Assembly (NCBI GenBank): GCA_963989385.1
Contig: OZ022511.1
Coordinates: 5,332,001-5,396,000 of the forward strand
From: Ctena decussata
Lineage: Eukaryota; Mollusca; Bivalvia; Lucinida; Lucinidae
Direction: 5' to 3'
Length of the DNA: 64,000 nucleotides
Shown one piece after another: positions 1 to 11,424 of the stretch (positions are counted from its first letter, which is position 1; the number at the start of each line of letters is the position of its first letter). Both the position numbers and the translations under genes were made by a program. The notes beneath the pieces are model-generated. The model was not told the DNA's origin. It did no database searches and saw nothing but the letters and a program-made list of their open reading frames with translations.

Positions 1-733
1 TAAAGAAAAGAATTTGCTCCTAGAGGAGCAATTTCTTTCCTTTAAGATTTGACCCAAATGAGAAATCAGGCAAATAGTAAAGTTGGTTTCCTCTGAAAGT
101 ATACCCACTCTCCTGCTAATAAGAGGTATATTAGGGTGGTTTACTACACTATAGGCTCAATATATAACGCACGACCTTTCATAAAATGCAACGACCCCCC
201 GGAGCGTTTAATAGGATTTATACGGTTTCCAGTATAATGCAGAAATTGGACATAATAGTATATTCATATAAAAAAAGCTCTGTTGCATCAACTGTTGCAA
301 ATGTGTTCAATTAATCATTCATTTGCTGAAAATGAGTAATGTCAAGTGACTCTTCCGTCAGAATTTATTCCATCCCTTTTTCCATTTTTGCGAGACGAAT
401 GACATCTTAGGTTTATAAATTTCATTTTTAAATGTACATGTAGTTAGATAATGAATGGATTTTTTGTGCAAGTTGCCCTATTCTTTTCAGCATGATGTAC
501 ATAGTAGGCAATACAATAAAAAGTATATACATGAAAACAATAAACAAAATGAAATGTTACTGCAAGAAAACAATGAACTTGCATTTTACAACTACTATAA
601 CTATACAGTACCATTTTATAATCAATAAGGACAAAGAAACTAATATCTATTTTTCAGACATTTGCTAAATTGTATTATACAGCCCCGGATCCAGGGGATG
701 GGCTTAGAGGCTTCAATCTATGTGGTTAAATTA

Positions 734-805
734 AATATATGTTGTGTCATCTCATTAGAATCGCCTGGGCGAGGCGATTCTATTGAGATATCACAACATA
801 TATTT
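734..805. repeat. Near-perfect 72-bp palindrome
   Basis: The left arm starts AAATATATGTTGTG and runs to AATCGCC. The right arm returns from GAGGCGATT to CACAACATATATTT, with only a few mismatches and a very short centre. It can form a long hairpin. It is probably a fold-back MITE or its remnant; no coding sense is visible. Confidence 0.7.
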
Positions 806-894
806 CAAGGCAAAGACATTATCAAAAATTCTCATCAAATTGATCCCTAGTTACGTCAGATTCCCTAATTATGTCATATATTTTAAAGCCCCAC

Positions 895-935
895 CCCCTC
901 CACCCCCCCCCCCCCCCCCCCACACACACACACAT
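895..935. repeat. Low-complexity poly-C / (CA)n tract
   Basis: A run of C is followed directly by CACACA repeats. The open frames crossing it, proline- and threonine-rich on one strand and glycine-rich on the other, are artefacts of composition. Confidence 0.9.
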
Positions 936-1504
936 ACATATCGGCACCTTCCAGCCGCACCAGTTACTCAGAGCCCCACCAGTACATGGTGGTCTGAATC
1001 CGGGCCTGTTATAGATACAGCTACACATAACATTTTCAAATTCAATTGACTTAAAAAGATGCAAACATTAGTTACTCAAAACCATGTTTATTCGATTATA
1101 AGACGGGAGTTTACCTTTTCAAAATTACAGCAAATATGTAATTCAGTCTTGTGTAATTCACTGTCTCTTCCAAAACATTTCCCAAAATCTAGATCCATCT
1201 TTAAAGACAGACTTAGACTTTTAGATTGTCAGATCTAGACTTTTGGAATTGTTTTGAAAGAAAAAATCGCTAGTGTTATAACTGAAGAAAAATGATAGTT
1301 CTAAAATGATTGACCTTTGAGACTAAAGAACCCATTTGAAAGAGCGGAACACTGTACAGTTTTAATTCTATGTGAGGTTAAGGTAGCTAGTTTGAGCATC
1401 ACTACAGACAACAAGAACTGGCCTGTGGTCTGATAATGTGGTAACATGGTAACATAAGGGAAGACTCTGTTGCAAATGGCACTTTGCTGTAAATCTTAAA
1501 CCTT

Positions 1505-1690
1505 TTTAGACTGGAAACCCGTTTCGGGATTTATGCAAATAGTGAAGACTCAGTTCAGAACGCGGCGTCTGATCAGAGTCTACACTGTTGCTTACAGGAA
1601 TTTCCATGGAAAATAAAATAAAAGTGTTAACATTCACCAAAACCCCGAAAATAGAAATGGGCTTGCTTCCAAAGGATAACCCTTTTATAG
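1505..1690. repeat. Dispersed repeat, copy 1 (ACTGGAAACCCG family)
   Basis: The block begins near AGACTGGAAACCCGTTT, contains GATCAGAGTCTACACTGTT and GGAATTTC, and ends near AGAAATGG. A clearly related copy lies at 17215-17400 on the same strand, and a reverse-complement copy at 62640-62815. This is probably a MITE or SINE family. No coding potential is seen. Confidence 0.6.
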
Positions 1691-1899
1691 AACATATTGA
1701 ACTTTACTACAGCTGGTGACTGGGACTGTGCGGTCACCGACTTCAGAGAAAATCAACATCTGCACACGTCCTGGGATAAGGACATCGATATGACACTCCT
1801 AATATCGATTAATGCCTATCGCTCCGCGGGTCTAAGGGAAATAACTGCATTCACATAAATACTCGCTCCAAGTAACAGGTAACCGACTACACTACTTAG

Positions 1900-1991
1900 C
1901 GCGCATTGAAGACTTAAGTTCCAGTTGAATGTTTTGCTCCAATTCTGGCTTGCTTCAAACGAACAGACTTTATTTCTGTGGACAGCACACA
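1900..1991 (+). other. Possible non-coding first exon with strong splice donor
   Basis: The sequence ends in CACACAG followed by GTGAGT, an excellent donor at about 1991. There is no long reading frame upstream. It could be the 5' UTR exon of a gene whose coding exons lie elsewhere, or a chance donor. No partner acceptor could be assigned. Confidence 0.15.
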
Positions 1992-1999
1992 GGTGAGTC

Positions 2000-2883
2000 T
2001 ACTTTTTCCTTTTGCTTTTCTCTAGTTTAGAATACCCAAAGTATGACGAGAGCTCCGCTGTACGCTACATGTACAGTATTAAAGCTAGGGAGCAAATATG
2101 AACTCACTGCAAGAAATAAGAAAGGGGTCGCTTCTGTAAGATTTGGGTCTATTTTATTATGCTTCAATTTAGTTTTTTTTTTTGTGTGTAAAATAAAGCA
2201 TTTGGAAATTCTTCCAATATGTATCTTGCCTTGAGGCTTTTAAAATAGGTTTAAAATCAAGATGATTACTCACGGTCTGGGGGAGACCTAAAATAGATTA
2301 TAATTGCATAGTTACAGCATGTTGGGCATGTAGGTTTCTTTTAAAATCATAAAACTGTCCAAATTATTCGATAATATCTCTTAGTAAATTAGAATTCCTC
2401 TTTTTAACTTCCTGTAAACGTTGCTAAATATTAATCCATATTCACATTAATTTTGTAATAGCTATTTGATGGTCAGTTAAGTATTTTGTTTTCTAATCAT
2501 AGTCAATCTATCAGATTTTGATCAGTTAAGATTTAGTTTCAATCTAGATAGATCTTCATTTCATAGATGAAGAATAAAAACACAAAATAAATAGGGACTT
2601 TAGAAACTAATTTAAGACAATGCGATATGCAAATGGTGTTAAATGTGATACTGGACATGTTACATTATTATGAATCTATACTTATGATGCTTAAAACAAA
2701 AAGAAAGATACACTTAAATAAAATATAAAAAAAATGATATTTTGGATTTTGTCTCATTCTACATATTACATTCTAGGGCTTACTGATTTAAAGGAACATA
2801 TCAAAATGAAGAGACAAGAAACACAAAATACCCTTACGACAAATGGTGTAGAATCCGGGTTACGATCCCGGTGCATCTCATAA
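2000..2883. other. Gene-free AT-rich stretch
   Basis: No convincing exon or repeat is seen. A small hairpin CCGGG-TTACGAT-CCCGG near 2855-2871 resembles a tRNA T-arm but has no matching tRNA body. Confidence 0.5.
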
Positions 2884-5180
2884 ACAAAAGGGCCATGAAG
2901 CTCTGAATCGCTCACCTGAGTATGGAGGCCATGTAGGTCATGGGACCTGGACTGTTTGAATAAATTTTCGTTCCGTCAGCCCCTGGAGGTTCTACGGGTA
3001 CAATGTATTTAGGTTCTTGAATAACATGTCATATTCATGTGAATTTGGTTACAATTAGCGCAGTGGCTTTAGAGGAGATGGTTGAAATTATCAAAGTATA
3101 AGTCGTAGGTCAAAAGTCAAAGAATGACCTAGACCGCCTGTATTCATAAATCTTTATGTACTCATTAAGCCTACTATATATATCAATTCTTAGGCCAAAT
3201 TTTTCAATACTTTCCACGAAATCTAATATTTTAGCATTTCCTATATTTGACCGTGCTTAAAAAAGGCCAAGGTCAATTCAAGGTCATCATTTGAACAATC
3301 CTGGTAAAACAGTGTACTTGAGAACTAGATGCTACTTACTAAGTTTCAAAACCATCGATCTATTGGTTTTTGGAGAAGAAAAACTTTAAAGGTTTTTACC
3401 ATATATGGGCATGGCGGTCATGCTGTTCACTAGACCTGGACTGTTTTAACAAATTTCTATTCCCTCAGCCCCTGGCCGGAGGCCCTATATGAAATTTCGA
3501 TACAATTAGCCCAAAGCTTTTGTAAGATGTGTTTGAAATTGTCAAAATATGTCAGTCATGGGTCAAAGGTCTAAAATGCCCTTGACCTCTTGCACTTATA
3601 AATCTTCATGTACTCAATAAGGTAACTGTATATACCAATTTCTAGGCCAAAATCTTTCAAACTTTCCACGAAATCTTGTGTTTTACATCTTCCCATATTT
3701 TGATCTTACTGTAAAGAAGATCAAGGTCAGCCCAAGGTCATCATTTGAACAATCTTGGAAGTACTCGAGTACCTAATGCTACACACCAAGTTCCAAGGCC
3801 ATCATCATTTGGTTCTGGAGAAGAAGACTTTTAAAAGTTTTTACTATATATGGGCATAGCGGTCATGTTGGTAATGTGACCTGGACTGTTTTAACAAATT
3901 TTCGTTCCGTCAGCCCCTGGAGGCTCTATATGAAATTTGGTTACAATTTACCTAGAGGCTTTGCGATGGTTGAAATTGTCAAAATATGACAGCACCGGGT
4001 CAAAGGTCAAAGAATGACCTTGACCTCTTGTTCTAATAAACCTTCATGTACTCATTAAGATGACTGTATATACCAATTTAAGCCCGAAAACTTCGATAAT
4101 TGCCGTGAAATCTTAAGTTTTAGCAACTGCCCATATAAAGCTCCAGAAGCAAATTTAACCTTGCCGTTAAATAGGTCAAAGTCTCAATTTGAATTATCTT
4201 GGTAGTACTCGTGTTCCCGATGCTACGAGGGATGTTCAGAAAGTTCTGATCGTGACGTCTTATTTAGGTAACCATCATAAATACAGAATTTCTGATAGCG
4301 AAAATATGTAAAGGGATCATATGTCCGGACACCTCTGCAAACGAGGTGTATATTTTCTAAAGGACATATTTTTGAACGTTTTTGAAAGAGACCTACCCTA
4401 CAGCCACTGAAGATTTTCACTTAAGAAGGTCATAGTTCATATATGAGCAGTCTTTGAATTTTTTTGATCATTGCTGCTTAAACTTAGTCCCAAGGCAACT
4501 GTAACCTGTAAATATCGCGGAAAATATATTTAATCTAGGTTCCATACTGTCCGTTCAATTTAGATTTTAAGCATTTTATGTAGTAGCAAATTCTCCCTTT
4601 CTACTAAAGTTATATTGATTTTGTAATGAAAACCCGGGTCTTGACATTCAAAATCTTGTTAGGAAGAGCCTTTTCATGGGCTAATTCGAAACCGTCGAAA
4701 AATTGATAATAATATAAACAACGAAGCCGCTGCGAGCTTTCGAAAATGACGTTGACGTCTTTTTCAATAACGTCATAAAAACTGCGCATTGCTTTGCCAG
4801 GACGAAATCGATAACGTATGCTGCCCTTCTAACTTTTTAATGGATATTGAAAGCAAAGAATGACAAGAAGCTGACAAAAATTTATTTTGTATTTACAATG
4901 ATTTTTCATTTTAATGACACACTGAAAATAAATTCACATATGAAATTAGCTCAGTGGTATGACTGGGGCCTTATGACATGCGTTGTAACTCAATAAGAAA
5001 ATATATCTTTGTATAGGGTTAGTATCATTGTAAAGACAAAATGTAGTGCTTTCAATACATGCACGGCATTTGTCTCCAGCATGCCGCTAAACAGAGTTAT
5101 GCGGCTAGAATCAGAACTTTCTGAACAACCCTCGTACATACGAAGTTTCAAGGTCATTGGCCTATTGGTTCTTTAAAGGT
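2884..5180 (+). mobile_element. Helentron-like non-autonomous element A (3' truncated)
   Basis: It starts with AAAGGGCCATGAAG and the conserved GAATCGCTCACCTGAG. It is built of tandem units of roughly 450-470 bp, each carrying a phrase like GGTCATGTGACCTGGAC and a GGTCAAAGGTCA block. The same start recurs at 5372 as element B. The element is split by a mariner-type MITE at 4226-5134 and runs out near 5180, so its own 3' end is missing. Assignment to the Helitron/Helentron class is inferred from the complete relative at 5372-9703 and its hairpin-CTAA end. Confidence 0.6.
4226..5134. mobile_element. Mariner-like non-autonomous element (about 0.9 kb) with TA target duplication
   Basis: The termini are inverted: CGAGGGATGTTCAGAAAGTT at the left and AACTTTCTGAACAACCCTCG at the right, flanked by TA on both sides (4224-4225 and 5135-5136). 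The surrounding element A sequence resumes across the insertion. No transposase frame with D,D motifs is seen, so it is a MITE or deletion derivative. TA duplication and a CGAGGG-type terminus fit the Tc1/mariner superfamily. Confidence 0.7.
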
Positions 5181-5371
5181 TTATATACTCCGCCACACTT
5201 TAGTGGCGGGGTATTATTGATAAACGTTTCTAGAACAAGTTTTTAGCGTTTCCAATTTTCAAGTGCCCTGTTGCTCTCCAAAACTGTAGGTGTAAATCTG
5301 AGGTTTCAAAATCAATAACGAGCTATCGACCTTCAAGTTGTATAAAATATATTAAAACACCGACTTTTCTA
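5181..5371. repeat. Hairpin-led repeat fragment
   Basis: It opens with the hairpin TACTCCGCCACACTTTAGTG / GGCGGGGTATTAT. The same hairpin type occurs in reverse orientation at about 51905-51940, so this is a short fragment of that family lying between elements A and B. Confidence 0.5.
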
Positions 5372-6436
5372 AACAAGAGGGCCATGAGGCCCTGAATCGC
5401 TCACCTGAGAAATTGGAAAGGTGGCTTTTTCTAATCATGTCTGAAATTGTCAAAATATGAGTCTTGGGTCAAAAGTCAAAGAATGACCATGACTACTTGT
5501 ACTCATAAATCTTCATGTACTCGTTAAGACAACCATATATACCATTTTTAGGCCAAAATCTTCAAAACTTTCTATGAAATCTTATGTTTTAGCATTTTTC
5601 CATATTTGACCATGCCGCAAGAAAGGTCAAGGTAACCCCAATGTCATCATTTGAACAGTCTTGGTGGTACTCTAGTAGTCCATGCTACTTACCAAGTTTC
5701 AAGGCCATAGGTGTATTGGTTCTGGAGAAGAAAAATATTAAATATTTATTCCATAAATGGTAATGGCGGCCATGTTGGTCATGTGACCTGGACCTTTGAA
5801 CAAATATTTATTCAATCAACTCCTTGAGGCTCTATATGAAATGTGTTTACAACTGGCCCTTTGGCTTTTGAGGTAATGTTTGAAAATGTCAAAATATGAG
5901 AGATCTGGATCAAAGATCAAGAAATGACCTTGACCTCTTGTACTCATAATTCTTCATGACCTCATTAAGACAACTGTACTTACCAATTTTTAGGCCAAAA
6001 TCTGCAAAAATTTCCATGAAATCTTATGTTCTAGCATTTTCCGATATTTGACCTTGCCGTAAAAAGGGTCAAGGTCAATCCAGTGTCATAATTTGAACAA
6101 TCTTGATAGTATTCGAGTACCCAATGCTTCATACCAAGTTTCAAGGCCATCGGTCAATTAGTTCTGGAGAAGAGAAGATTTTTAAAAGTTTTTACCATAT
6201 ATGGGCGTGGTGGCCATGTTGGTCATGTGACCTGGACCATTAGAAAATTTTTTCATTCCCTCAAGCCCTGAATGCTCTATATGAAATTTTGTCACAATTG
6301 GCACTTTGGCTTTTAAGGTAATGTTTGAAATTGTCAAAATATTTGAGTTCTGGGTCGAAGGTCAAATAATGACTTTGACCTCTTGCCCTCACAAATCTTC
6401 ATGTTCTCATTAAGATGACTGTATTTACCAATTTTT

Positions 6437-8800
6437 GTCGAGCCCGCTTGCGGTGTGTGAGACATAGTTGTTACAATGTCAGTTCGGTGTATGTTAGTGC
6501 GTGCGTTAGTGCGTGCATGCGTGCGTCCGTCCATCCGGATTTGTCCGGGCCATAACTTCTACATTAATGGATGGATTTCAAAATAATTTGGCACAATTGT
6601 TCTCTTTTGAAACATTTGTTCAGGAAGGTCCAAGGTCAAGGTCACACTTGAAGGTCAAATGATAAAATGGCCATAAATTGAGCTTGTCCGAGCCATAACT
6701 TCTACATTTGTGGATGGATATCAAAATAAGTTGGCACAATTGTTCTCCTTGATAAGTAGAAGTGCCATTTGAAACATTTGTTCAGGTAGGTCCAAAGTCA
6801 AGGTCACACTTGAAGGTCAAATGATAAAATGGTCATAAATTGAGCTTGTCCAAGCCATAACTTCTACATTTACGAATGGATTTCAAAATAATTTGGCACT
6901 ATTGTTCTCCTTGAATAATAGAAGTACCATTTGAAACATTTGTTCAGGTAGGTCCAAGGTAAATGTTACACTTGTAGGTCAAATGATAAAATGGCCATAA
7001 ATTGAGCTTGTCCGAGCCATTACTTCTACATTTATGGATGGATTTCAATATAATTTGGCATAATTGTTCTCCTTGATGAGTAAAAGTGCCATTTGGAAAA
7101 TTTATTCAGTAGGTCCAAGGTCAAGGTCACACTTGAAGGTCAAATGATGAAATGGCCATAATTTGAGCTTGTCTGAGCCATAACTTCAACATTTACAAAT
7201 GGATTTCAAAATAATTTAACACAATTGCTCTCCTTGATGAGTAGAAGTGCCATTTGGAACATTTGTTTAAGTAGGTCCAAAGTCAAGGTCACACTTGAAG
7301 GTCAAATGATAAAATGGTCATAAATTGAGCTTGTCTGAGCCATTACTTCTACATTTACGGATGTTCAAAATAATTTGGCACAATTGTTCTTCTTGATGAA
7401 TGGAAGTGTCAAGTGACATATGTGTTTGGGTAGGTCCAAGGTCGAGGTCACACTTGAAGGTCAGATATTGTAACTGTCATAAATTGAGCTTGTCTGGGTC
7501 ATCACTTCTACTTATTTTCCTTTGTGAAAATTTGAAAAAAAAAGAAAATGCTGGCTAAGCATGATGTTTTTAGCTCGCCTGAACGAAAGTTCAGGAAGAG
7601 CTATTGTTGTCACCCTGGCGTCAGCGTCCGCGTCGGCGTCCGCGTCGGCGTCGGCGTCCGGAGTGGATGTTTTGGTTAAAGTTTTTTAAAGACCTATATG
7701 TCCTTAACCCATGGATGGATTCTGTTGATACTTGCACTGTAGTTAGATATTGGCCCAAAGTTTAACTGGGTACCACTTCCACCCCACTCCGTGACCTTGA
7801 TGTCATGGTCATGGACTTAGAAAATTGGGAGTTTTTTTGGACTGGATGTTTTGGTTAAAGCTTTATAAAGCCCAATATCTCCTTTACCCATGGATGGATT
7901 CCTTTGATACTTGCACTGTAGTAAGATATTGGTCCAAAGTTTTCCACGTTACTACCCCCCCCCCTCAGTGACCTTGATGTCAAGGTTATGGACTTAGAAA
8001 ATTGTCTTTTTATTGATTGGATGTTTTGGTTAAAGTTTTTTAAAGACACATATCTCCTGAACCAATAGATGAATTCTTTTTTATATTTGCACTGTAGTTA
8101 GATATTAGTCCAAAGTTTTACAGAATACTTCCAAACTTGGCTCAGTGACATTGATGTCAAGGTCAGGGACTTAGGAAATTCGGTCTTTTAAAGTTTTCTA
8201 ATTACACGCTTGGCAGAGATTGAGTTTACACTTGAACTGATGTTAGACACATTTTTTTAGTTTTTACAAAACACTATATACTTACCCCACTGGATGACCT
8301 TGAAGTCAAGGTCATCAACTTTGAATTTTGTCTTAAAGATTTTGGTTAAAGTTTTATATTTATGAAGACATAATTTCATAGTGCCACGATGATGGACTGG
8401 GTTGATACTAATACTTGGATTGATGTTAGATAATGATTCATGCTAGCCCCCACCCCCCACCCCCCTACCCCTTAGTTCTTTGACCTCAAGCTCATTGACT
8501 TTGAAATTTCATGTGGATTTTTTTTATTTTAATTTTATTTTAAGACTTATTTCTGAGATAGCTTTTGTTTATAAATGTGTTGTCATTATGGACATACTTG
8601 CCTGAAGTTTTATGCATAGGAGTCCACACCAACATAGCGACTATGTGATGGGCAAGCCCCTATTCAGGCGAGCTATGCTGTCAGGCGACAGCTCTTGTTT
8701 GGCTTCTTTCTAGAGTGAAGCAGTTACTTAGTCTTGACATACTTATAGGTCACTAAAGCAAACAGCGGGCTCGACCAGTTGTCCCTGGACAACCTTCTAG
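6437..8800 (+). mobile_element. Second Helentron-like element inserted in element B
   Basis: It starts GTCGAGCCCGCTTGCGG and ends AGCGGGCTCGACCA, then the hairpin GTTGTCC-CT-GGACAAC (8778-8793) and CTTCTAG. GTCGAGCCCGCT and AGCGGGCTCGAC are subterminal inverted repeats; CTAG satisfies the Helitron CTRR rule. The flanks ACCAATTTTT and TTAGGCC are adjacent in uninterrupted units of the host repeat, so this is an insertion into a T-run. The interior holds about six units of roughly 160 bp, each with GAGCTTGTCCGAGCCATAAC and CAAGGTCAAGGTCACAC. A further element is nested at 7570-8697. Confidence 0.65.
7570..8697 (-). mobile_element. 1.1-kb Helentron-like element, AGCTCGCCTGAA family, copy 1
   Basis: Read on the minus strand it begins CAAGAGCTGTCGCCTGACAG and ends with the hairpin CCTGAAC...GTTCAGG, then CGAGCTAA. 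TAGCTCGCCTGAA and TTCAGGCGAGCTA form subterminal inverted repeats. The interior has tandem units of roughly 180 bp and, near the 3' end, a GACGCCGACGCG microsatellite. Two further copies of 1157 and 1152 bp lie at 13518 and 14863. No protein is encoded. Confidence 0.65.
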
Positions 8801-9703
8801 TTAGGCCAAAAATCTTCAAAACTTTCCATTAAATCTTATAATCTAGCTTTTTCCCATATTTGACCTTGCCGTAAAAAGGGTCAAGGTCAATCCAGTGTCA
8901 TAATTTGAACAATCTTGATAGTATTTGAGTACCAAATGCTTCATACCAAGTTTCAAGGCCATCGGTCAATTGGTTCTGGAGAAGAAGATTTTTAAAGGTT
9001 TTTACCATATATGGGCGTGGTGGCCATGTTGGTCATTTGACCTGGACCGTATGCATAAATTTTCGTTTGCTCAACCCCTGAAAGCTCTATATGAAATTTG
9101 GTTTCAATTCGCCCAGTTGTTTTTGAGGAGATTATTAGAACTTGTCAAAGTATGAGAGTTCTGGGTCAAAGGTCAAAGAATGCCCTTGACCTCTTGTACT
9201 CATAAATCTTTACGTACTCATTAAGATGACTATAGATACTAATTTTTAGCCCAAAATCTTCAACAGTTTCCAAGATATCTTATGTTGTAGAATTTTGCCA
9301 TATAAAAGCAAAAGAAGCAAATTAGACCTTACCGTAAAAAGGGTCAAGTTTAACCCAAGGTCAACATTTGAACAATCTTGGTAGTTCTCGCGTACCCGAT
9401 GCTTAATACCAAGTTTCAAGGCCATCGGCCTATTGGTTCTAGAGAAGAAGATTTTTTTCGGTTTTACTATATATGGGAATGGCAGCCATGTTGGTCATGT
9501 GACCCGGACCCTTTGAATAACTTTTCGTTCCTAAGGTCCCAGGAGGCTCTATATGAAATTTGGTTACAATCGGCCCAGGGGTTTCAGAGGAGAAGTTGTT
9601 TGAAAGTGTGGACGGACGACGGACGGACGGACAGACAGACGACGGACAACGGAGCGTTACCATCCTATAAGTTCCCTGGGAGCCGCTGGCTCAGGTGAGC
9701 TAA

Positions 9704-9949
9704 AAAATCAACATTGACAACAAAAAGAAAAAACAACACAAAAAGAAAAGAAAAAGAAAAAACAAACAACTTTTCCAATGCAACTGTCTTGAACGTTTCA
9801 AACTTTTATGGTACAAGTGCTTTTCGTAAGTTGTTCGTCGTCAGTGTTGACAGTATCATTCCCAATGAAGCTATATTCTCCATACAGTCTGATTGTTTCA
9901 GAACTTTCTCCAGCCGGTAGACAAAATAAATCTGCACGTGCGGCTGAAA
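9704..9949. other. Intergenic, A-rich
   Basis: An A/G-rich stretch (AAAAAGAAAAAACAACAC-like) is followed by unique sequence. No exon or repeat is recognised. Confidence 0.4.
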
Positions 9950-10095
9950 AACAGGTAGCAGATAATAAAGTAGAGTCGGGTGACTTCGGACAGCGGGTAA
10001 AGTCGGACATGCCATTGCAAACAGAGAAAATCCAGACGAGACGGCTCATAATGAGCCGTCTCATTAGGATTTTTACTGTTTACCCAGTTATTTTT
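9950..10095. repeat. Fold-back MITE with GGCTCATAATGAGCC centre
   Basis: The centre at 10038-10062 is GAGACGGCTCA-TAA-TGAGCCGTCTC. The flanks include GTAGCAGATAATAAAGTAGA and GGATTTTTACTGTTTACC. A related copy sits at about 25915-26035 (CATCTGGATTTTTACTGTTT, GTCCGAATTTACCCGCAG), and a similar core occurs at 46790. Confidence 0.5.
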
Positions 10096-10828
10096 GTTTT
10101 AATTCCAAACAACTGACATACAAACCCAATTCTCCTACTGCCGTAGTTTCTGCTATTTCCATAGTTTGCCGGCGTCTATGTCAACAGCTGATCACGTGAC
10201 CTCCCATTGCTGGTACAATATGTATAGCCCAGTTCAAATCATCAGATATTGAAATTTTCTGTTTTCACTGCATTTTTACTCTTTTATTCCACAATGAAAT
10301 TCACTAGATAGATAACAGGAAATATGTGCTAATAAAACTATAGGGCCTGAGTTCAAAATGATATTTGAAAACTAAAATTTTCACTGAACCAGAATTTTTT
10401 TACACATGTGAATTAAGCAAATCCACTTCTTTGAACTATACTATAGTTTACAAACTTTTCCCACCGTTTGACCTCATGAACCAAAACTTCCGTTTGACCT
10501 ACGAACCTCAGGAGAAAGTTCCTTACAGTGGACAGAGATTTTGAAGAAAGATTTAACTAACATTTCTATGATGCTGTAACTTCAGTTTTGACATGTAAGT
10601 CCTCAATATCATGACATTCTATAGCACTTTATTAAACTATTAAAATGTGCTAGTGAAAACATTGTTTCTCTGACTTCAATTTAGTGCTACGGAAATAGGA
10701 GCAAAGGGCATAAAGGAAAAAAATGTCACAGTCCAAATTTACCTGCAGTCCGAAATTCCCCCTCTCTACTCTAACCAGGACAGGAACAACGCTAGTCAAC
10801 AGGACGTTAAAAGTTCAAAGAAATTGTA

Positions 10829-11062
10829 TGCAAAAACACTGCCATTTTTTGCCCCCAAAATGTGAAGGGCTTTTGCAAAAGCTCCTCACATTTTTTAAGC
10901 AAAACGTTTTAACACACTTCAGTTTATATGTTCTAGAAAATTAATGAATCCTTGACGAATGACTTCGTTAAGCTTACGATACTTCAAACAACCGGGATCT
11001 GGCTGTTCACAGAAATACAAAGCTCTTCACATTTTTTCGACAAAAATGGCAGTGTTTTTGCA
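10829..11062. mobile_element. MITE with terminal inverted repeats (234 bp)
   Basis: The left end TGCAAAAACACTGCCATTTT and the right end AAAATGGCAGTGTTTTTGCA are inverted copies, and the interior is AT-rich with a partly self-complementary CTTCACATTTTTT / CTCCTCACATTTTTT motif. There is no coding capacity. The superfamily is not assigned because no clear target duplication was found. Confidence 0.65.
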
Positions 11063-11424
11063 AAAAAATTCTAGCCTAGTTTACCTGATTTCCTTCACTA
11101 TAGTACATAATTGTATCAGTGGAGAGGCCACGTGATGGTGTGGTTAGAGAAACTTGGATATTGAGAAGGTCGTGGGTTTGGCCAGCAGGTGACTGGAAAA
11201 CTCTGTCATTCAAGAAATGAATGGATACTTTTGTTGACTAAGGTAATGACAAGACAGCAAAAAGTGAGGTATTGGCTCCTACTTCCATATGCTGTGCCCA
11301 AGATACAGTGGGTCTCTAACCCTAACTGCCCCAATGCCCACTAGGCTAAGAAAAACCTTTTCCTTGACTTTTTGTGTATCAGTCCGAAGACAGAAATGTC
11401 AAAATACAAAAATTAAGCTTATTC
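11063..11424. other. No feature recognised
   Basis: This is unique-looking sequence between the MITE and the satellite. No exon-like frame is convincing. Confidence 0.4.

Larger units (their letters stand above)
5372..9703 (+). mobile_element. Helentron-like non-autonomous element B (host of nested insertions)
   Basis: The 5' side has AACAAGAGGGCCATGAGG and GAATCGCTCACCTGAG. The 3' side has a hairpin around GAGCCGCTGGCTC followed by AGGTGAGCTAA. CTCACCTGAG near the start and CTCAGGTGAG near the end form subterminal inverted repeats. The interior is tandem units with GGTCAAAGGTCAAAGAATGA-type blocks, and a (GGAC)n microsatellite precedes the 3' end. A hairpin plus terminal CTRR is the diagnostic Helitron end, and subterminal inverted repeats with tandem units are typical of HINE/pearl-type non-autonomous Helentrons. 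The element is interrupted by another element at 6437-8800. Confidence 0.6.

Noticed and set aside
822..1064. Glycine- or proline-rich small proteins around 900
   Set aside because: They are translations of the poly-C/(CA)n tract.
2850..2872. tRNA gene
   Set aside because: Only a T-arm-like hairpin is present; no D-arm, anticodon arm or acceptor stem.
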